NCBI RefSeq assembly: GCF_013393325.1
Contig: NZ_QJRC01000101.1
Span: 1 to 64,000 of the forward strand
Source of the DNA: Pseudomonas hunanensis
GTDB taxonomy: Bacteria > Pseudomonadota > Gammaproteobacteria > Pseudomonadales > Pseudomonadaceae
DNA: 64,000 bases
Direction of reading: 5' to 3'
Part shown: positions 8,645-17,466 of the stretch, in pieces
How positions within the stretch are numbered: the first letter of the stretch is position 1
How the letters are laid out: the number at the start of each line of letters is the position of its first letter
Position numbers and translations under genes: made by a program
The notes under the pieces: generated by a model
What the model was told of the DNA's origin: nothing
Seen by the model: only the letters and a program-made list of their open reading frames with translations
Databases searched by the model: none

Positions 8645-8668
8645 GGTAAGCCCAACGACAAACTTAGC

Positions 8669-8887
8669 CTATTTACGCAGCGGATCATCCCAGAAATGCC
8701 GCTCGGCCTCTTGCTGGATATCCGCCCAGCTCAACCCCAGGTCATGCAAGGTTGCATCACTGAGGCGGGCCAGTTCCTGCCGCTGGCGGTACAGCTGCAG
8801 CCAGCGCGCCGGGCGCTGCAGGGCCGCATGCCACAGGTGGTTCAGGGAAAAGGCAGGTTGCTGGATGCTGCTGACATGACCTTTCAT
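8669..8887 (-). CDS. Small DUF1127-domain protein
   Basis: A 72-aa protein whose C-terminal half carries the DUF1127 pattern: a basic stretch (about 30-40), then ELARLSDATLHDLGLSWADI. Small Arg-rich DUF1127 proteins such as the alphaproteobacterial YjiS-like set are linked to stress and RNA metabolism, but this one is uncharacterised. I chose the ATG at 8887 (MKGHVSSIQQP), as longer in-frame starts run antisense into the divergent LysR gene. The divergent layout suggests control by that regulator. Confidence 0.75.
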   Translation of the reverse strand: MKGHVSSIQQPAFSLNHLWHAALQRPARWLQLYRQRQELARLSDATLHDLGLSWADIQQEAERHFWDDPLRK

Positions 8888-8984
8888 CGTGAAGCCCTCC
8901 GTGTTGGATGGCCTCAGTTTCACGCCGGGCTTAAGATCAATCCAACGAATGTTTCTGATGCGATGCATCTCGGAGATTGATGCA

Positions 8985-9836
8985 ATGTCCCAGTACCAGA
9001 GCCTCGATGCGGACGTGCTGCGCACCTTCGTCGCCATCGCCGAGCAAGGCGGCTTCACCCGCGCCGGTGAGGTGGTCAACCGCACCCAGTCGGCGGTAAG
9101 CATGCAGATGAAACGCCTGGAAGAAGACATCCTGCAGCGCCAACTGTTCGAGCGCGATGGCCGCCAGGTAAGGCTGACCGCCGAAGGCCAGGTGCTACTG
9201 GGCTATGCCCGGCGCATCCTCAAGCTGCACGGCGAAGTGTTCAACACCTTGCGCATGCCGCACATGGTCGGGCTGGTGCGCATCGGCACACCAGACGACT
9301 ACGCCATGCGTTTCCTGCCGACCATTCTTTCGAGCTTTGCCCAGGCCTACCCGCTGGTGCAGGTGGAGGTGCACTGCGACTCCTCCAAGCAGCTGATGCT
9401 GCGCCAGGACCTGGACCTGACCATCGTCACCCGCGAGCCGGGCAACGAGGTTGGCCAACTGCTGCGTCAGGAACGCCTGGTGTGGGCTGCCGCCGAAGGC
9501 TTTTGCCCACAGGAACAGCGGCCGATGCCGGTGGCGCTGTTCAACACCGACTGTTTCTGCCGGGCCTGGACCTGCAATGCCCTGGAAGCCCAGGGCATTG
9601 ATTACCGCATTGCCTACACAAGCCCCAGCTTGGCGGCGATCTTTGCCATAGTCACGGCCGGCTTGGCCGTGACGGCGCAGTTGCAAAGCCTGATTGGCGG
9701 AAACATTCGCATACTGGGTGAACAGGATGGGCTACCGCAGCTGCCAGTGGCCAATGTAATGCTGGTGCGCGGTACTCAGCACCCTTCGCCTATTACCGAT
9801 TGCATGGCGGACTACATCGTCGAAGGGTTCAAGTAA
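8985..9836 (+). CDS. LysR-family transcriptional regulator
   Basis: A 283-aa LTTR. The helix-turn-helix is at about 20-45 (GGFTRAGEVVNRTQSAVSMQMKR, seen in part), followed by a linker helix and a substrate-binding domain from about 90. The ATG at 8985 follows a purine-rich stretch and gives MSQYQSLDADVLRTF. Divergent from the DUF1127 gene, whose promoter it probably shares. The effector is unknown. Confidence 0.9.
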   Translation: MSQYQSLDADVLRTFVAIAEQGGFTRAGEVVNRTQSAVSMQMKRLEEDILQRQLFERDGRQVRLTAEGQVLLGYARRILKLHGEVFNTLRMPHMVGLVRIGTPDDYAMRFLPTILSSFAQAYPLVQVEVHCDSSKQLMLRQDLDLTIVTREPGNEVGQLLRQERLVWAAAEGFCPQEQRPMPVALFNTDCFCRAWTCNALEAQGIDYRIAYTSPSLAAIFAIVTAGLAVTAQLQSLIGGNIRILGEQDGLPQLPVANVMLVRGTQHPSPITDCMADYIVEGFK

Positions 9837-9867
9837 TTTGGGGCTGCTGCGAATGGGCCGCAAAATC

Positions 9868-10617
9868 TCAAAGCTCAAACCCCAGCATCACCGCACACAC
9901 AACCAGAAACACACAGAACATCGCCCGCAATACCTTCTCCGGCAGCGCATGGGCCAACTTCACCCCCCAACTGATACTGAGCAAGCCACCCACCGCCAAC
10001 GGGATCCCCACTCCCCAGTCAACGCTGTGGTGCACGCCATAGGTCACCAAAGTCACCAAGGTACTCGGCGCGGCAAGTGCTAGCGACAGCCCTTGCGCCA
10101 CCACCTGGGTGGTACCGAACACACTGGTCAGGATCGGCGTGGCCACTACCGCCCCGCCCACGCCGAACAAGCCGCCCATGGTGCCGGCAAAGCTGCCCAG
10201 CACGCCCAGCCATGGCCAGGCATAACGCAGTTCGGCACTCGGCGGCGACACCTTCATGAACATCCGCGCCACGTTCCACACCGCCAGCGCCACCAGAAAG
10301 CCGACAAAGCCCAGGCGCATGGAATGCGCATCCAGCCCAACCGCCCAGATCGACCCCAGCCACGCGAACAAGAAGCTGCACGCCGACAGCGGCACGGCAT
10401 GGCGCAACTCGATGCGGTTGCGCTGGTGATAACGCCACAGCGCCAGCAGCACGTTCGGCACCACCATCACCAGCGCCGTCCCCTGTGCCAGCTGCTGGTC
10501 CAGGCCAAACAGCACGCCAAGTGCCGGAATCGCAATCAGCCCGCCACCAATGCCGAACAAGCCACCCATGGTGCCCAGGGCTGCACCCAGCACGATATAC
10601 AACAACCACTCGATCAT
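9868..10617 (-). CDS. TauE/SafE (TSUP) family permease
   Basis: A 250-aa inner-membrane permease with about eight hydrophobic segments. The two halves carry matching signatures, GTMGGLFGIGGGLIAIP (about 15-31) and GTMGGLFGVGGAVVATP (about 147-163), the internal duplication of the TSUP family. Members export sulfite, sulfonates or related anions; the substrate here is unknown. The start at 10617 (MIEWLLYIVLGAAL) is chosen over an upstream ATG at 10695. Divergent from the LysR gene at 10731. Confidence 0.88.
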   Translation of the reverse strand: MIEWLLYIVLGAALGTMGGLFGIGGGLIAIPALGVLFGLDQQLAQGTALVMVVPNVLLALWRYHQRNRIELRHAVPLSACSFLFAWLGSIWAVGLDAHSMRLGFVGFLVALAVWNVARMFMKVSPPSAELRYAWPWLGVLGSFAGTMGGLFGVGGAVVATPILTSVFGTTQVVAQGLSLALAAPSTLVTLVTYGVHHSVDWGVGIPLAVGGLLSISWGVKLAHALPEKVLRAMFCVFLVVCAVMLGFEL

Positions 10618-10730
10618 CAGGGCCTCGCCCGCCAGTGCCAATAATGCCAGCATGCTAACGACTGCGCGCTGGCAGGGAAACGCACAGCAGCGCACAATGG
10701 CTGTGCGCTTTTCGCAAAAGCAAGGCAGCC

Positions 10731-11684
10731 ATGAGCCCCGATACCCTGACCGACCAACTGAGCCTGTTCCTCGATGTGCTGGAAACCGGCAGCTTTTCTG
10801 CCGCCGCTCGTCGCCACCCGCTGACGCCTTCTGCGGTAGCCCGGCGCATCGACAACCTTGAAAGTGCCGTCGGCAGCCGCCTGTTCACTCGTAGCACCCA
10901 CGCCGTGAGGGCCACTCCTGCCGGCAATGCATTTGCCGAGCGGGCCAGGCGCATCATCGAGGAACTGCGCCTGGCCCGAGCCGAAGCGGTGTCGCTGAGC
11001 AACGCCCCCGAAGGGCTGATCCGCATTGACGCCCCCGCCGCGTTCGGCCGCCGCCACCTGGCCCCGGCGATTGCCGACTTCCTGGTGGCCTACCCAGGCC
11101 TGGACGTGCAACTGCGCCTGATCGACAGCTTCGTCGATCTGCATGGCAGCCACCTGGGCGAGGTCGACCTGGTACTGCGCGCCGGCCCCTTGGCCGACAC
11201 CCGCCTGGTCGCCACGCCGCTGGCCTACATGGTGCGTATCGCCTGTGCCAGCCCCGCCTACCTGGCCAGCCGCGGCATACCCACCTGCCCCAGCGAACTG
11301 CCAGGGCATGACGGGCTGGACTGGGACGGCCTGGCGCCGCCGTTTGCCTGGCGCTTCAGCGTGGCCGGGCAAACCCGCCTGTACCGCCCCGCACGCATGC
11401 GCATGGCCGCCAACAACGCCGAAACCCTGTTGTTCGGCGCCCTCGCCGGCTTAGGCATAGCCCACCTGCCCACCTGGCTCATCAGCGAATACCTGCTGCG
11501 CGGCGAGTTGATCCCGTTGTTTTGCGAGGGCGGCCTGCCGGAAGCCGAGAGCAGTGGTATTTACGCGCTACGCCTGGAACACGAAACGAACTCTCGCAGC
11601 CGTTTGCTGCTCGAATTCCTCAAGAGCCGCTTCAGCCCGATTCCACCCTGGGACCTGGCTTTACGCAGTGAACTGCGCGAGTAA
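10731..11684 (+). CDS. LysR-family transcriptional regulator
   Basis: A 317-aa LTTR with helix-turn-helix GSFSAAARRHPLTPSAVARR (about 19-38) and a long effector domain resembling the PtrB/DsdC-like group that ends with a C-terminal extension. The start ATG is preceded by AAGGCAG. It is divergent from the TSUP permease, which makes that gene the likely target. The stop lies just before the ohrR promoter motif at 11685. Confidence 0.9.
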   Translation: MSPDTLTDQLSLFLDVLETGSFSAAARRHPLTPSAVARRIDNLESAVGSRLFTRSTHAVRATPAGNAFAERARRIIEELRLARAEAVSLSNAPEGLIRIDAPAAFGRRHLAPAIADFLVAYPGLDVQLRLIDSFVDLHGSHLGEVDLVLRAGPLADTRLVATPLAYMVRIACASPAYLASRGIPTCPSELPGHDGLDWDGLAPPFAWRFSVAGQTRLYRPARMRMAANNAETLLFGALAGLGIAHLPTWLISEYLLRGELIPLFCEGGLPEAESSGIYALRLEHETNSRSRLLLEFLKSRFSPIPPWDLALRSELRE

Positions 11685-11700
11685 TGCGCGCACTAATGAT
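11685..11700 (+). promoter_or_regulatory. Candidate OhrR operator upstream of ohrR
   Basis: TGCGCGCACTAATGATC lies between the end of the LysR gene and ohrR. Its core GCGC(A/G)CTAA recurs twice in front of ohr (12246-12276) and is not obvious elsewhere nearby. OhrR proteins commonly repress both genes, so a shared operator is plausible. Confidence 0.45.
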
Positions 11701-11742
11701 CAGCGTGCCAGAATTTCCCATTGATTACCTTGAAGGACCTGC

Positions 11743-12198
11743 ATGAACGCCGACACCCACGCATCCTGTGACGAGCTGCTGCTGGACAACCAGGTCTGCT
11801 TCGCCCTGCACTCCACCTCGTTGCTGATGACCAAGGTCTACAAACCGCTGCTGCAGGCGCTGGGCCTGACCTACCCGCAATACCTGGCCATGCTCGTGTT
11901 GTGGGAGCGTGACGGCCTGACCGTGGGCGAAATCAGCCAGCATCTGCTGACCGACCCAGGGTCGCTGACCCCGCTGCTCAAGCGCCTGGAAAGCGAAGGC
12001 CTGTTGCAGCGCAATCGCAGCCGCGAGGATGAACGGGTGGTGATGGTGCATCTGACCGACAAGGGCCGCGCCCTGCAACAGCAGGCCAAACAGGTCCCGC
12101 AGTGCATCCTCAAGGCCAGCGGGCGCAGCCTGGAGCAATTGCAGCAACTGCAGGCGGACCTGCTGGACCTGCGTGAGAGCCTGCAGAAAAACCTCTGA
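11743..12198 (+). CDS. ohrR: MarR-family organic peroxide sensor OhrR
   Basis: The 151-aa winged-helix repressor is inactivated by organic hydroperoxides. The sensing cysteine is C19 in the family context LLLDNQVCFALH; a second conserved-position cysteine, C121, suggests the two-Cys disulfide mechanism described for Xanthomonas OhrR. The wing/HTH region is about 58-95 (DPGSLTPLLKRLE). The start ATG follows AAGGACC. It sits directly upstream of its classical target ohr. Confidence 0.93.
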   Translation: MNADTHASCDELLLDNQVCFALHSTSLLMTKVYKPLLQALGLTYPQYLAMLVLWERDGLTVGEISQHLLTDPGSLTPLLKRLESEGLLQRNRSREDERVVMVHLTDKGRALQQQAKQVPQCILKASGRSLEQLQQLQADLLDLRESLQKNL

Positions 12199-12245
12199 GG
12201 ACTATGCTGTGCTGTGGCCGTTCGGATGAGCGGTGACGATTTATC

Positions 12246-12276
12246 TTGCGCACTAACTAATTGCGCGCTAACTTAA
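12246..12276 (+). promoter_or_regulatory. Candidate OhrR operator in front of ohr
   Basis: A direct repeat, TTGCGCACTAACTAA then TTGCGCGCTAACTTAA, fills 12246-12276, about 63 bases before ohr. The half-site resembles the motif at 11685-11700 in front of ohrR. Binding by OhrR is inferred from position and repetition only. Confidence 0.5.
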
Positions 12277-12338
12277 ATCCCACACCAACCCGCGCCCTCC
12301 TGCAAACGGGAGCGCACAGCACATTAGCGAGGCTCAAG

Positions 12339-12767
12339 ATGCAAAAGGTCACTCCGCTGTACATCGCAGAAGCTACCTCCACCGGTGGGCGCGACGGCAA
12401 ATCCAAGTCCAGCGACGGCAAGCTGGTCGTCAGCCTGAGCACCCCCAAGGAACTGGGCGGCGCTGGCGGTGACGGCACCAACCCTGAACAGATGTTCGCC
12501 GCCGGATATTCGGCATGCTTCATCGGCGCCCTGAAATTCGTGGCCGGGCAAGAGAAGAAAGCCCTGCCGGCAGATGCCTCGATCACCGCCAAGGTGGGTA
12601 TCGGGCAGATCCCGGGCGGTTTCGGCCTGGACATCGACCTGCACATCAACCTGCCGGGCCTGGCCCAGGCGGATGCCGAAGGGCTGGTGGAGAAAGCGCA
12701 CAAGGTCTGCCCGTACTCCAATGCCACCCGCGGTAATGTGGATGTACGCCTGCATGTGACGGTGTAA
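12339..12767 (+). CDS. ohr: Organic hydroperoxide resistance protein Ohr
   Basis: A thiol peroxidase of the OsmC/Ohr family that reduces fatty-acid and other organic hydroperoxides using lipoyl groups. The 142-aa protein has the catalytic cysteines C60 (GYSACFIGAL) and C124 (KVCPYSNATRGN) and the partners R18 and E50. The ATG at 12339 is preferred over an upstream in-frame ATG at 12261, which would overlap the operator repeat. It converges on efp with a shared terminator. Confidence 0.96.
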   Translation: MQKVTPLYIAEATSTGGRDGKSKSSDGKLVVSLSTPKELGGAGGDGTNPEQMFAAGYSACFIGALKFVAGQEKKALPADASITAKVGIGQIPGGFGLDIDLHINLPGLAQADAEGLVEKAHKVCPYSNATRGNVDVRLHVTV

Positions 12768-12778
12768 GGCCCAGGCAT

Positions 12779-12807
12779 AAAAAAACCCGGCCAAGGCCGG
12801 GTTTTTT
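12779..12807. terminator. Bidirectional terminator between ohr and efp
   Basis: AAAAAACCCGGCC, AA, GGCCGGGTTTTTT: a perfect stem with A and T runs on both sides, suitable for both convergent genes. Confidence 0.93.
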
Positions 12808-12824
12808 GCGTCTCGCAAGAAGAA

Positions 12825-13394
12825 TTACTTCTTGGAACGGCCTTTGAAGCTGTTGTCGCGAGTGTCGATGTCGATCCACTCGTCGATCTGGATGAAGTCG
12901 GCAACCTGGATCTCGGTGCCGTTCTTCAGTTTGGCAGGCTTCATGACCTTGCCCGAGGTGTCGCCGCGAGCAGCGTTCTCGGTGTAGACAACCTGACGGC
13001 TGATGGTGGTCGGCAGTTCAACCGATACCAGGCGGCCTTCGAAGAACACGGCTTCGCAGATGTCTTCCATGCCTTCTTCGATGTACGGCAGAACGGCGTC
13101 GATGTCTTCGGCGTTCAGTTCGTACATGGTGTAGTCGGTGGTGTCCATGAAGGTGTACGAGTCACCGCTGATGAACGACAGGGTCGCTTCTTTGCGATCC
13201 AGGATCACGTCGTCCAGCTTGTCGTCCGCACCGTATACGGTTTCGGTCTTGTAGCCGGTCAGCAGGTTCTTCAGCTTGGTCTTCATGATCGCGCTGTTAC
13301 GGCCCGACTTGGTGAACTCAGCTTTTTGAACCAGCCACGGGTCGTTGTCGATCCGCAGGACGGTACCGGGTTTCAGTTCTTTACCAGTTTTCAT
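12825..13394 (-). CDS. efp: Translation elongation factor P
   Basis: EF-P relieves ribosome stalling at polyproline stretches. The 189-aa protein has the three-domain EF-P layout. The loop that reaches the peptidyl-transferase centre reads KSGRNSA with arginine at position 32, the residue rhamnosylated by EarP, rather than the lysine used in the EpmA pathway. earP lies immediately upstream on the same strand (48-base gap), so the substrate and its modifying enzyme are encoded together. Confidence 0.97.
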   Translation of the reverse strand: MKTGKELKPGTVLRIDNDPWLVQKAEFTKSGRNSAIMKTKLKNLLTGYKTETVYGADDKLDDVILDRKEATLSFISGDSYTFMDTTDYTMYELNAEDIDAVLPYIEEGMEDICEAVFFEGRLVSVELPTTISRQVVYTENAARGDTSGKVMKPAKLKNGTEIQVADFIQIDEWIDIDTRDNSFKGRSKK

Positions 13395-13442
13395 TACGAA
13401 GTATCCGAATCTGGATGGATTTATAAAAATCGAGGCCGCGTA

Positions 13443-14576
13443 TCATAGCGAATTTCGGTAAAAGTGTACTAGCGCTGTGGCAAGGTCCGGCTGAGCGGCC
13501 TGTCTCACCACCCAACGCCGGGCATGTTGCTGCAGTTCTGGCCAATGCTGGCGGGCCGCCTGCCAGGCCTGGCCCATGTCGAAATCCATGTTCCAGGCGC
13601 GCCACAGGCCAAGCAAGGCGGCATCGGCATCGCCTGACAAGCCACGGCGATAATGCGCCAGAAACGCTTCGAGCTTTTCCCAATGGGCATTCTCGTCCTG
13701 CACATAGATGTGCCACAGCATCGGCTGCCCCGCCCACTGCGCACGCACGAACGAATCCTCACCGCGCACAGCGTTGAAGTCGCAACTCCACAACAGCCTG
13801 TCGAAGTCGTCCTGGCTGACGAAAGGCAGCACCTGTACGGTCAGCGCCCCACGCGTGCGCACATCGCCCACCTGCAGTTGCGCCTCGCCAAGCCACTGGC
13901 TGAGCCCTGCGACGATGCGCCCTTGCGGCACCAGCAGGTGACACGGTTGCGCACCTGTAGCCAGGGCATCGAGCCAGCTGGCCAACTGTGGGTTTTCGTA
14001 GGCGAACAGCGAGACCAGCAACGCCCCCGGCACAGGGTTTACGCCAAGCCCTTGCAGGAAGGTTTGGCGCGCATCGGCGGACTGCTGGAACGCGTCACGC
14101 CGCGCCAGCAGCGAGCCCTCGCGCAGCAAGCCACCGGTTCTTTCGGTAAACCCCGGGAAGAAAAACACCTTGCGCAGGCCGTTGGCCTGCGGTGAAGGCA
14201 AGCCATGGCAACCCTCCACCCAATCCTCGGCGCTAAGGTACTCAAGGTTCAGCCACAGCGGCGGCAGCGGGCGGGCACGCATGGCTTCGACATAAGCCGC
14301 CGGTAGCTGGCAGGCGAACGCGCCGATCACCACATCGGCCGGCACCACCGGCAACCACTGCGCCGGCCAGTGGCGTACATCCACACCGTGCTGCCACTGC
14401 TGCGCAGCGGTGGCATCGGCACCGGGGCACATGGGCGCGAAGGCGTTGAGGTCATCCACCCACAGGCGCACGGCCATGCCATGCTCGGCCACCAACTGCC
14501 GGGCCAGGCGCCAGGTCACGCCGATGTCGCCGTAGTTGTCGACGACGCTGCAGAAGATGTCCCAGGTGGCGTTCAT
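13443..14576 (-). CDS. earP: EF-P arginine rhamnosyltransferase EarP
   Basis: EarP transfers rhamnose from dTDP-rhamnose to Arg32 of EF-P. The 377-aa GT-B protein carries the catalytic or acceptor-binding residues known for P. putida EarP: D13 and D17 (VVDNYGDIG) and E273 (RGEDSF). The ATG at 14576 (MNATWDIFCSVVDNYG) places all three at exactly the published positions, which supports this start; a longer in-frame extension upstream is rejected. Likely cotranscribed with efp. Confidence 0.96.
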   Translation of the reverse strand: MNATWDIFCSVVDNYGDIGVTWRLARQLVAEHGMAVRLWVDDLNAFAPMCPGADATAAQQWQHGVDVRHWPAQWLPVVPADVVIGAFACQLPAAYVEAMRARPLPPLWLNLEYLSAEDWVEGCHGLPSPQANGLRKVFFFPGFTERTGGLLREGSLLARRDAFQQSADARQTFLQGLGVNPVPGALLVSLFAYENPQLASWLDALATGAQPCHLLVPQGRIVAGLSQWLGEAQLQVGDVRTRGALTVQVLPFVSQDDFDRLLWSCDFNAVRGEDSFVRAQWAGQPMLWHIYVQDENAHWEKLEAFLAHYRRGLSGDADAALLGLWRAWNMDFDMGQAWQAARQHWPELQQHARRWVVRQAAQPDLATALVHFYRNSL

Positions 14577-14705
14577 GCGCCCCTCCCGTGCTGATGCAAA
14601 AACCGCGAATTCTGCGCATAAATTGTCGACGACAAAAGCACCTGCGCGGAAAAATGCCCATGCGCATGCGACAATGCACCCCGACCACCTTGCCAGGAGG
14701 CTGCC

Positions 14706-15104
14706 ATGCCCCGCCACCGTGAACTGAAAATCACCCTCAAGCCGTTGCAGTTGATCCTGTGCGTTGGCTTGGGCCTGTGGCTGGGCGCCGTGGCCATTGC
14801 CGTGAGCCTGTGGCTGGCCCAGCAATGGTGGCCACAGCAGGTACAACCCCTGGCCCAGGCTGCAGCACCCAACGCGTACCGCCCCGCCGCACCACCTGCG
14901 CCGGCTGCGGCCCAGGATACCCAGGCCGAAATGTTCGAGCGCTACAAGGACATCCTGCACAAGCAGGAACTGCAACAGGCCGCCGACGCCGCCCAGGGCA
15001 ACCCGCGCAACCTGAACAGCCCCAAGTGCCAGTTCTGGCTGCAGCAGAACCGTACCGCGCCCACCGACAAAAGCCAGGCCAACGTGCTGGAGTTCTGTTA
15101 CTGA
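14706..15104 (+). CDS. Hypothetical single-pass membrane protein
   Basis: I do not recognise a family for this 132-aa protein. One strong membrane segment lies at about 16-38, followed by a Pro/Ala-rich stretch (about 50-70) and a short soluble tail with two cysteines (KCQFW, EFCY) that could form a disulfide if periplasmic. The start has a strong AGGAGG. Its stop is two bases before the next ATG, so it is probably cotranslated with the Gre-like factor. Confidence 0.8.
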   Translation: MPRHRELKITLKPLQLILCVGLGLWLGAVAIAVSLWLAQQWWPQQVQPLAQAAAPNAYRPAAPPAPAAAQDTQAEMFERYKDILHKQELQQAADAAQGNPRNLNSPKCQFWLQQNRTAPTDKSQANVLEFCY

Positions 15105-15106
15105 CC

Positions 15107-15577
15107 ATGAACAAGCCCCACCTGCTGGCGCTGATCGTCGCCACCCTCGAGCATGACCTGGATGTGCTGACCCGCGCAGCGCAAACCGCCTACGAGGCCG
15201 CCACCGCCGAAGAGAACATTGCCGAGAACAAGTACGACACCCTGGGCCTGGAGGCCTCGTACCTGGCCACCGGCCAGGCCCGCCGCAGCGGGGAAATCCG
15301 CCAGGCGCTGTTGATTTACCAGCAACTGCTACTGCGTGACTACGACCCGGCGCGCGGGGTGCAGGTGAGCAACCTGGTGACGCTGGAGGATGAGCTTGGT
15401 GGGCAACGCCGGCTATTGCTCGGGCCAGAAGCCGCTGGGTTGAAAATTGGCGAGGGGGATGGGCTGGTGACAGTCATTACCCCACGCTCGCCGTTGGGGC
15501 AGCAGTTGATGGGCAAGAAGATCGATGACGAGGTGAATCTGGGCCAGCAGTTATTGTTCATTGTTGATGTTGCCTGA
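15107..15577 (+). CDS. GreA/GreB-family transcription factor
   Basis: A 156-aa member of the GreA/GreB superfamily, close to the normal GreA length (158 aa). The N-terminal half is helical, with an acidic tip (EENIAENKYDT, about 30-40); the C-terminal half is an FKBP-like domain ending in LGQQLLFIVDVA. It could act in the RNA polymerase secondary channel, but it is diverged from true GreA and GreB, so transcript cleavage is not assured. It follows the membrane protein gene with a two-base gap. Confidence 0.8.
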   Translation: MNKPHLLALIVATLEHDLDVLTRAAQTAYEAATAEENIAENKYDTLGLEASYLATGQARRSGEIRQALLIYQQLLLRDYDPARGVQVSNLVTLEDELGGQRRLLLGPEAAGLKIGEGDGLVTVITPRSPLGQQLMGKKIDDEVNLGQQLLFIVDVA

Positions 15578-15648
15578 CCCGGCCCCTTCGCGCCTGGCCT
15601 AACGCGGTCATTGCAGGAGCGCATCAACCCAGGAAAAGTGCTGCAACG

Positions 15649-16587
15649 TCAAAGGGCCTGCAAAGCATCGAACCGCCCCGCCAACCCCTGCTCGGCAAAC
15701 TGCTCCACGACAAAATCGATGAACGCCCGGGTCTTGCCCGGCATCAGCTTGTGCTCGGCGAAATACAGGCTGATATGCCCATCATCCACGTACCAGTCCG
15801 GCAACACCCGCCGCAGCCGGCCTGCCTGAAGGTAAGGCACGGCAAACGGCAAGCTCACCAGGGCAATACCCAGCCCCTGCTCGGCCACCGCGCAAGCCGC
15901 GTCCGAATCGCTCATGGTCATCGCCTGGCGCAATTGCAGTGGCTGCTGCGCCTGCCAGCGACTGGTCAGCGGCCATGAGCGCACCCGCCCGGTCTGCGGT
16001 GAACGAATCAGAATGCCCTCATGGCGGTGCAGCACCTGCGGGTCGTCGATTGGCGCGTGCTGCTGCAGATAGGCCGGTGCCGCCACCAGCACCCGGTGCG
16101 CCGGGGTCAGCTTGCGCGCCACCACGCCTGGCGGCAGTTCGAAACCACCGCCAATCGCGGCATCGAAGCCTTGGCCAATCAGGTCGACCTGGCGGTTGTC
16201 GAAATGCCAATCCGGGGTAATCGCCGGGTAGCGGCGCAAGAATTCGCTCAGCAACGGCAGCACGTACAAACGCCCGAACACCGTGCCCATGCTCACCCGC
16301 AGCAACCCGGCCGGCTGGCCTTCGGCGCTGGCCAGGTTGGCCACGGCGTACTGGATAGTGCGGAAGCTGTCGCTGACCTCGCCAAGAAAACGCTGCCCTG
16401 CTTCAGTCAAGGTCAGCTTGCGGGTACTACGCTGGAACAACCGCACACCCAGACGCGCTTCCAGTTGGGCAACATGCTTGCCCACAGCAGCCGGGGTAAT
16501 GCTCAGGCGCCTGGCCGCCTCGGCAAAACTGCCGACTTCGGCACTGCGGATGAAGCATTCCAACGCGTTGAACGATTCCACGGCCAT
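15649..16587 (-). CDS. LysR-family transcriptional regulator
   Basis: A 312-aa LTTR with HTH GSFAEAARRLSITPAAVGKH (about 18-37) and the C-terminal effector domain of the AaeR/DsdC-like group that often controls SDR or quinone reductase genes. The start at 16587 (MAVESFNALECF) is chosen over an upstream in-frame start at 16629. Divergent from the SDR gene at 16706, its likely target. Confidence 0.9.
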   Translation of the reverse strand: MAVESFNALECFIRSAEVGSFAEAARRLSITPAAVGKHVAQLEARLGVRLFQRSTRKLTLTEAGQRFLGEVSDSFRTIQYAVANLASAEGQPAGLLRVSMGTVFGRLYVLPLLSEFLRRYPAITPDWHFDNRQVDLIGQGFDAAIGGGFELPPGVVARKLTPAHRVLVAAPAYLQQHAPIDDPQVLHRHEGILIRSPQTGRVRSWPLTSRWQAQQPLQLRQAMTMSDSDAACAVAEQGLGIALVSLPFAVPYLQAGRLRRVLPDWYVDDGHISLYFAEHKLMPGKTRAFIDFVVEQFAEQGLAGRFDALQAL

Positions 16588-16705
16588 GATTAGCAACCCA
16601 AGGTTTACTCTGCTGATAGTGATTGCCATCTTATCAGCAGGTAATCAAGCGCCGATACTTTGCCCATCCAAGGCATTTCGGCCTGGCTTCCAGCAGGAGA
16701 TCAGC

Positions 16706-17455
16706 ATGTCCAAGCAACTTTCACTCGAAGGCAAAGTGGCCCTGGTTCAGGGCGGTTCCCGCGGTATTGGTGCGGCCATCGTACGGCGCCTGGCCCGCGA
16801 AGGCGCGTACGTGGCCTTCACCTATGTCAGCTCTGCCGGCCCGGCAGAAGAACTGGCCCGCGAAATCAGCGAAAACGGTGGCAAAGCCCTGGCCCTGCGG
16901 GCCGACAGCGCCGATGCAGCGGCCGTGCAACTGGCAGTGGATGACGCCGTGAAGGCCTTCGGCAGGCTGGATATCCTGGTCAACAACGCCGGCGTGCTGG
17001 CGGTGGCCCCGCTGGCCGAATTCGACCTGGCCGACTTCGACCGCATGCTGGCGGTGAACGTACGCAGTGTGTTCGTCGCCAGCCAGGCCGCCGCACGCTA
17101 CATGGGCCAGGGTGGGCGCATCATCAACATTGGCAGCACCAATGCCGAGCGCATGCCGTTTGCCGGCGGTGCGCCGTACGCCATGAGCAAGTCTGCGCTG
17201 GTTGGCCTGACCCGCGGCATGGCGCGTGACCTCGGGCCGCAGGGCATTACCGTGAACAACGTACAACCGGGGCCAGTGGACACCGACATGAACCCGGCCA
17301 GTGGCGAGTTTGCCGAGAGCCTGATCCCGTTGATGGCGATCGGCCGGTATGGCGAGCCAGAGGAAATTGCCAGCTTCGTGGCTTACCTGGCGGGGCCTGA
17401 AGCCGGGTACATCACCGGGGCCAGCCTGACGGTGGACGGTGGGTTTGCAGCCTGA
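16706..17455 (+). CDS. SDR-family oxidoreductase (3-oxoacyl-ACP reductase-like)
   Basis: A 249-aa classical short-chain dehydrogenase. The cofactor motif GGSRGIGAA (about 15-23), NNAG (about 89-92), the catalytic serine in IINIGSTNAE and the YAMSK pair are all present. The region after the second strand (YVSSAGPAEELA) suggests NADP(H) use. The ATG at 16706 follows CAGGAGATC. Divergent from a LysR gene, so probably inducible; the substrate is unknown. Confidence 0.9.
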   Translation: MSKQLSLEGKVALVQGGSRGIGAAIVRRLAREGAYVAFTYVSSAGPAEELAREISENGGKALALRADSADAAAVQLAVDDAVKAFGRLDILVNNAGVLAVAPLAEFDLADFDRMLAVNVRSVFVASQAAARYMGQGGRIINIGSTNAERMPFAGGAPYAMSKSALVGLTRGMARDLGPQGITVNNVQPGPVDTDMNPASGEFAESLIPLMAIGRYGEPEEIASFVAYLAGPEAGYITGASLTVDGGFAA

Positions 17456-17466
17456 TTGAAGGTTTG

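Noticed and set aside
16283..16705. N-terminal extension of the SDR protein
   Set aside because: It would run antisense through the divergent LysR gene; the standard SDR N-terminus begins at 16706.
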